64,000 nucleotides of DNA, from assembly GCA_017694295.1 (NCBI GenBank), contig JADINA010000019.1:62001-126000 (forward strand), given 5' to 3'. The first letter of the stretch is position 1. Each line of letters opens with the position of its first letter. The notes under the pieces were generated by a model. The model did no database searches. It saw only the letters and a list, made by a program, of their open reading frames with translations, and was not told the DNA's origin. The DNA is from Candidatus Alloenteromonas pullistercoris (GTDB taxonomy: Bacteria; Bacillota_I; Bacilli_A; RFN20; CAG-826). This document shows, piece by piece, positions 58,545 through 64,000 of the stretch. A program made the translations under genes and the position numbers.

Positions 58545-60415
58545 TTGTCTACGAGGGATTGATACGCGATTTCCATAAAGACGTCATCAACGGGGTCATC
58601 GCCGACCGCGTGGAGGAAGGGTTCCGCGCGCATGGGTTTGAGCATAATAACCCCGGCGAGCACCGGGCTTTTGAAAACTCGTTGCCTCAGCTAGACAGCA
58701 TTTTCGATCAATCGTTTGGCATTAACCAGGATTTGACCATCGCCATCGAATTCCAAATCCCCTCTACCGCGAAAAGAATCGATTTCATCATATGCGGCAA
58801 AGACGAAAACGACCGGAAAAACGCCGTGATCATCGAATTGAAGCAGTGGGAGGACATCGAGTTAAGCAAAAAGAAGGACATCGTCATCACCTATGTCGCT
58901 AGGGCGTATCGGGAGGAAACGCACCCTTCTTATCAAGCCTATAGCTATGCCAGGACGATAGAGAATTTCAACGAAGCGGTCCAAAGCGAACACATCAAGA
59001 TGGTGCCATGCGCCTTCTTGCACAATTTCAAGGAAAGCAATCGCGGCAAAATCGAAGATGCCCGTTATAGCGATATCATCAAGGAAGCGCCCGTGTTTTT
59101 GCAGCGCGACCGCCAGAAATTGGCCAATTTCATCAAGAAGTATGTCGTTAAGCCCGACGGCGGGAAGATCCTTTACGAGATAGAAAACGGCAAGATCAGG
59201 CCATCGCTTTCCTTGCAAGATGAGCTTGAGCGGATGATGAAGGGCAACGACGCCTTCAATTTGCTCGATGAGCAGAAAGTCGCCTACGAAACGATATTGG
59301 AAGTGATAGGCGAGCATATCCGCGACGGCTCAAAGCATACCCTAATCATCCAAGGCGGCCCCGGGACCGGGAAATCGGTCATCGCCATCAAACTTCTATC
59401 CTCATTGATCCGCCAAGGGTTCAACGCCATCTACGCCTCAAAGAACCAAGCGCCCAGGGAAGTGTATTTCCGCAAGCTTACCAATAGCGATTTCCGGAAA
59501 AGCTATTTGAAGAACCTATTCAAGGGAAGCGGCACGTTCATCGAATCGAATAGCAACGACTTCGATTGCATCTTGGCCGATGAGGCCCATCGTCTTATGG
59601 CCCATTCCGGCATGTATGGGAATCTTGGCGAAAACCAGATAAAGGAAATAATAAACGCCGCCAAGATAAGCGTGTTCTTTATCGACGAGGATCAGCGGGT
59701 CACCTCCAAGGACATCGGCTCGATTGAGGAAATAGAGAAGTGGGCCAAGCAGCTTAATTCGACCATCCATATCGGCGATAACCTTAAGCTATCCTCCCAA
59801 TTTCGCTGCAATGGCAGCGATGCCTATCTGGCCTTTTTGGATAACCTTCTTCAAATCCGCCCAACGGCCAATAGGACCTTCGACATAAAGGATTACGACA
59901 TCAAGGTTTTCAATGATCCAACGGAAATGATGGAGGCCCTTAGGGTCAAGAACAAGGTCAACAACAAGTCGAGGATGCTCGCCGGATATTGCTATGACTG
60001 GATAAGCAAGAAGGACCCATCGGCCTTCGACATCCAGCTCGAAGGCGGCTTCAAGGCCCAGTGGAACTTCGCCAATACGTCGACTTGGGCAATCGATGAG
60101 GAATCATTTGACCAAGTTGGCTGCATCCATACTTGCCAAGGGCTTGAATTCGATTACGTCGGGGTGATCATCGGCAAAGATCTGATTTACAAAAATGGCC
60201 AGGTCGTCGCCGATCCCAATGGTAGGGCAAGGAAGACCGATAAATCGCTTTCGGGCTTCAAAAACGATCCTAACCACAAAAAAGACTGCGAGATAATCAT
60301 AAAGAACACCTATCGGACCTTGCTTAGCCGCGGACAAAAGGGCTGCTATATCTATTGCGAGGACAAATCTTTAAGCGAGCATATCAAGAAAATGCTCACG
60401 ATTGACCAAGATTAA
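58541..60415 (+). CDS. DUF2075-type helicase/ATPase with N-terminal nuclease-like region
   Basis: IIQGGPGTGKSVIAIKLL Walker A, DCILADEAHR Walker B, VGCIHTCQGLEFDYVGVIIG; ATGA overlap with mazG-like gene. Confidence 0.88.
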   Translation: MIVYEGLIRDFHKDVINGVIADRVEEGFRAHGFEHNNPGEHRAFENSLPQLDSIFDQSFGINQDLTIAIEFQIPSTAKRIDFIICGKDENDRKNAVIIELKQWEDIELSKKKDIVITYVARAYREETHPSYQAYSYARTIENFNEAVQSEHIKMVPCAFLHNFKESNRGKIEDARYSDIIKEAPVFLQRDRQKLANFIKKYVVKPDGGKILYEIENGKIRPSLSLQDELERMMKGNDAFNLLDEQKVAYETILEVIGEHIRDGSKHTLIIQGGPGTGKSVIAIKLLSSLIRQGFNAIYASKNQAPREVYFRKLTNSDFRKSYLKNLFKGSGTFIESNSNDFDCILADEAHRLMAHSGMYGNLGENQIKEIINAAKISVFFIDEDQRVTSKDIGSIEEIEKWAKQLNSTIHIGDNLKLSSQFRCNGSDAYLAFLDNLLQIRPTANRTFDIKDYDIKVFNDPTEMMEALRVKNKVNNKSRMLAGYCYDWISKKDPSAFDIQLEGGFKAQWNFANTSTWAIDEESFDQVGCIHTCQGLEFDYVGVIIGKDLIYKNGQVVADPNGRARKTDKSLSGFKNDPNHKKDCEIIIKNTYRTLLSRGQKGCYIYCEDKSLSEHIKKMLTIDQD

Positions 60416-60510
60416 AGCCTTCTTGCCTCAATTTGAGGTTTTCTTTGTCAAGCAAGTGGCAATACGCACTTGCGTAAACCGATTGTTCTGGATTTTGCCA
60501 AATTTTAGAA

Positions 60511-62679
60511 TCAGAAGTCGAAATCGATCTTTAAAGTTGGGAATGCGTCTTTGAAGAAGGACCAATTGTCCTCGCCCCAGAATAGCGTTGCCACGTAGAG
60601 CTCTTCTTCATAGGTCAATTCCGTCGCTTCCCCTACATAGGTTTCGGCGATGCAATTGTAAAAGGAGTTCAATATCGTCGGCGTGTGGATATACGATGTT
60701 CCCACAATGGAATTTGATGCCAATCCGGTTATTTCTCCAAAGACCGCTGAGTCAGATATAGAACAATATAAAGAGTAGCCAATTAACCCTCCTGCAATAG
60801 TTGTTCCCTCAATTACGCCGTTTGAATAGGCTCTTAAAGTTTCGAAAGAATTATATACGGTTCCGGCAAGCCCGCCGGCGTTTTCCCCAGAGATGTTCGC
60901 GTTGTTGTAAACGTCGGTGCAGGAGATGCTCCAAGCTGCTCCAATCAATCCTCCGGCCCCTATCATCTTGACGTTTACGCTCGAAGTGACATTGCCTTCG
61001 TTGCCACATAATTCGAAAATCACGATATCAGAAAGACTTACTTCTGTCGTATTTAAAAGCGTTGTCCCAACTATACCGCCGCAATAGTAAACGGAGCTGA
61101 CATCTCCGAAATTGACCGAGTTATCGATGGACAAATCCAACGGAGCGTAAGCGACAATTCCTCCGGCGACGTAGTTGGAACTGACGTTGCCGGAGTTCTT
61201 CAAATGCGATAGCGATAGCTCTTCGCCTTCGGTTACGCCAATGACCCCGCCTACTATTCTATGTCCGTAGACGTCGCAATTGTTTATGGCTTTGTCGATG
61301 GTTGAGTTCGTACTGCCGACGATTCCGCCGACATATGAGTTGAAGGACGCGCTATGGTCTGCCAATTTGACTATGCCGGATGCCTCGACGCACTCAATGA
61401 GGCCTTCGTTTTTCCCACACAAAGAACCGATGTAGACGTCGGAGTCGATATTGGCGATGTTTATGTCGACGTTTTCGAGCTTAAGGTTTTTTATGGTTCC
61501 CGAGGATTGTCCGAATAAACCGACCAATGGTTGCCCTTTGGTTATCGATAGATTCTTTATCGAGTAGCCGTTGCCGTCGAATATGCCGGTAAAGCACTCT
61601 TCCGCGGCCAACGGTTCCCATTCGACTCCAGTCAAATCGATGTCGTTGACCAATATATAATGCCCGTTAAGCCCACTATCGACGCTTTTCAAATCCTCGA
61701 TTGTCGAAATTTCGGCAATCCAAGGTGTCGTAAAGGTTTTGCTTTCGGTGAATGACCAAGGCTCCAAAGAGTTCCCGTTTTCGTCTGTCAGCCTCCTCCC
61801 TTCGCAATACCACCCAGTGAAAACGCCGAAATCGTTTTCGGGAACGGGCAATGAATAATCCTCTCCGAATGTGACGGCGACGGAAGCGGTTTCCAACGTG
61901 CCTCCGTTCGGGTCGAGCGTGATCGTATACTTGTTTGCCGTCCACACTGCTTCCAGCATCACATCGTCTGCGATGTTCCAAAACCCGCTGTTTTTGAGTA
62001 TTTTGCCTTTGTATTCCCATCCGCCGAATGTGAAGCCAGGCATTTCCAATATCGGCAACTGGTAGACCCTATCATATGTCGCCTGAAGCGGATCCGGGTT
62101 TGGCAATGAATTGTTCGATTCGAATGTTATTGTGTATTCGTTGGGCTTCCACTGGGCTTTCAAGGTCATGCTGTTCAAAACGACATGAGAATTGAAATCC
62201 CATTCCTCGCCATTGCAAAACCAGCCGATGAGCGTGTATCCCTCCCGATAGACGGTAGGCCGCATAACCTTGTCGCCGTCTTTTATTTTTTGAGGCTGGA
62301 ACTCTTTGTCGTATCCCGTGTTAAATGACACAGTCCAGATCTCAGTCGCCTTTATGGTGGTTGTTTTTCCGTTTATGACGTAATAGCCATCCTTAGAGAC
62401 GGTTATTTCCGATATTTCCGACAATAAATCAAAGCCAATGTCCGTCGTAAGCCCGTTTATGACAAAATAACCAGCGTCGTTGATTTCCACTGAATTGACC
62501 CCGTTTACTATTTCCTCTTCGAAATCGCCGACGATTTGCTCGGTTCCGTCCTCGTAATACACAACGAGGTTCCCTTCATCGTCCAATCCGTAATTGATTA
62601 TCTCCGGCTCATCGGAAGCGCAGCCCGTTATGCCTATTGCCAAAAATGCGCTTGCTAAGGAAAACAACCTCTTATTCAT
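60511..62679 (-). CDS. Surface lipoprotein with InlB B-repeats and GLUG-like repeats
   Basis: ITGC lipobox; WTVSFNTGYD..GYTLIGWFCNG, AQWKPNEYTITF; GGIVG..., AGGLIG repeats. Confidence 0.85.
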   Translation of the reverse strand: MNKRLFSLASAFLAIGITGCASDEPEIINYGLDDEGNLVVYYEDGTEQIVGDFEEEIVNGVNSVEINDAGYFVINGLTTDIGFDLLSEISEITVSKDGYYVINGKTTTIKATEIWTVSFNTGYDKEFQPQKIKDGDKVMRPTVYREGYTLIGWFCNGEEWDFNSHVVLNSMTLKAQWKPNEYTITFESNNSLPNPDPLQATYDRVYQLPILEMPGFTFGGWEYKGKILKNSGFWNIADDVMLEAVWTANKYTITLDPNGGTLETASVAVTFGEDYSLPVPENDFGVFTGWYCEGRRLTDENGNSLEPWSFTESKTFTTPWIAEISTIEDLKSVDSGLNGHYILVNDIDLTGVEWEPLAAEECFTGIFDGNGYSIKNLSITKGQPLVGLFGQSSGTIKNLKLENVDINIANIDSDVYIGSLCGKNEGLIECVEASGIVKLADHSASFNSYVGGIVGSTNSTIDKAINNCDVYGHRIVGGVIGVTEGEELSLSHLKNSGNVSSNYVAGGIVAYAPLDLSIDNSVNFGDVSSVYYCGGIVGTTLLNTTEVSLSDIVIFELCGNEGNVTSSVNVKMIGAGGLIGAAWSISCTDVYNNANISGENAGGLAGTVYNSFETLRAYSNGVIEGTTIAGGLIGYSLYCSISDSAVFGEITGLASNSIVGTSYIHTPTILNSFYNCIAETYVGEATELTYEEELYVATLFWGEDNWSFFKDAFPTLKIDFDF

Positions 62680-63075
62680 TTCCGCTTTATCCTTTCATTC
62701 GCTGTCAACATACGTTAATTATATTCGCATAATAACTCCCTTTGTAAAATGTCGATGAAACCCTTGTTTCGGTTCATTGGGTAATTCAGCGCGTTTTTAT
62801 GTCGAAGCCGTCAATGTTTCAATGTCATGAACAAGGCGCCATAATTTATCGAAATGCGCAAATACGGCATTGCTTCACTTAATGGAAGCGCGAAATCCGA
62901 GGTGGGGGAATGACAAAATTCCCTATTTAATTGACATAAGACATATACGGTTTGATTTATTGGAACTGGAGGCGTGGTTGGAGTTTAATATAGCGGCGTC
63001 ATTAAAGACTGCAGAGGTTTCGCACCTATTGCCTGCGGCCGTTACTTCGCGCATCAAAAGTCGAAAGGAACACCT

Positions 63076-63261
63076 ATGTACTGGGAATATAAAACCATTA
63101 ATCTATATATTTTCTTTAACACCGGCAGCGGGGTGGCGGAAAAAGTTCAGGAAGCATGTGACGAACAAGGCAAGTTTGGATGGGAGCTGGTGAACTTTCA
63201 GTGCTACGACCTTTCCACAAAATGCCTTTTGGTTTTCAAAAGGCAATATGGCGAGAAATAA
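63076..63261 (+). CDS. DUF4177-like small protein
   Basis: WEYKTI...FGWELVNFQ...LLVFKR. Confidence 0.7.
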   Translation: MYWEYKTINLYIFFNTGSGVAEKVQEACDEQGKFGWELVNFQCYDLSTKCLLVFKRQYGEK

Positions 63262-63403
63262 TAGCTTTTCCCGTTTTGCTTGAGAAGGTTTGGCTTCGGC
63301 GAGCCTTCGTTTCAATTTGCATCGTCGCGCTTTTGGGGTTTAGCCGCAGCGCCGAAGAAGATCAAACATTAAAATCAAAAGCGGCCAATCCGTTAATTTT
63401 CGA

Positions 63404-63430
63404 TTGACGCTTCAGGGGGGGGGTTACTAT
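63404..63430 (+). promoter_or_regulatory. Candidate promoter with G9 homopolymer in the -35/-10 spacer
   Basis: TTGACG 63404-63409, G9 63415-63423, TACTAT 63425-63430, 15-bp spacer. Confidence 0.5.
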
Positions 63431-63459
63431 TTAGCGCATCAAGGAGGGCTGGCTTGAAT

Positions 63460-63822
63460 ATGCCTTTGAAAAAGTGCCCGGAATGCAATAATGCGGTGAG
63501 CAATACGGCGGCGACTTGCCCCCATTGCGGTTACCAATTCAGGACGGTCAATTACTCCAAACCATCCCCGAAGCCCACTTACCATATATATGACAGTAGG
63601 GCATCGAAGACCATTGAACGAGATCTCAATATCAAATGCATTATTGGGCTTATCGGCAGCATAGTTGGGATTATTGCGGCCATTGTGTTCATTGTCTTGG
63701 CTTTCGTTGGTCCGAAAGTGCCCGCGGCCTTATTTTGGTTTGCCTTGCTAGGCGGCTTAGCCGCACTCATAGTTGGCATCTTCGGCCTCGTTTGGTACAT
63801 CTACCGCCTAAATACCTACTGA
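63460..63822 (+). CDS. Zinc-ribbon membrane protein
   Basis: KKCPECNNAVSNTAATCPHCGYQF followed by two TM helices. Confidence 0.8.
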   Translation: MPLKKCPECNNAVSNTAATCPHCGYQFRTVNYSKPSPKPTYHIYDSRASKTIERDLNIKCIIGLIGSIVGIIAAIVFIVLAFVGPKVPAALFWFALLGGLAALIVGIFGLVWYIYRLNTY

Positions 63823-64000
63823 TAGTCGATTCAAAGAAGCCTATAGGCCTTTCCATAATCCCTCTGTTATCTCTTATTTCTTGCCTTTCTCTTCGGTTTT
63901 GGTGTAGCGTTACGCCGGTTGATGAAGCGATGATAGCCAAGCAAAACATCCCTTGGCTATGGCGAGTCAACATAAACCCATTATGAAAAAGACACTGCAG

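Overview
This is a bacterial chromosomal window, mostly high-GC and using the standard code (TGA is used as a stop in feoA, phoU and others). It probably comes from a Bacillota/Mycoplasmatota-like gut lineage, but taxonomy is inference only. The first ~15 kb is housekeeping: initiator tRNA, feoAB, glycolipid/acyltransferase genes, rubrerythrin, GT2, a flippase-like protein, a complete pstSCAB-phoU-phoPR locus, tRNA-Asp and tRNA-Phe. Later ordinary blocks hold lipoproteins, an ECF sigma locus, esterase, malic enzyme, GSIII, ALDH, DegV, SpoU methyltransferase, Nudix and tRNA-His. Accessory regions (15.2-23 kb, 28.6-30.4 kb, 42-50 kb, 52-60 kb) contain a decayed HK97-type prophage (TerL and portal remnants split by a GIY-YIG module), IS256, IS30-like relics and defence-like genes. 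They also contain an unusual series of solitary AAA/DUF4143-type ATPases. The most interesting signal is that these solo ATPases (intact or decayed) are each preceded by their own short iterated or palindromic DNA repeats. Several arrays have an exact 32-33 bp period (28860/28892/28924/28956; 20874/20907/20940; 17994/18027/18060; 42565/42597/42629). Others are 34-bp palindromes (42803, 43042, 45794) or contiguous 23-24 bp tandems (42093, 48960). I propose these as an iteron-linked, possibly selfish or self-regulating ATPase family. One cassette lies between two copies of a ~270-bp host gene 3' end. No searches were run; all family assignments come from reading motifs.
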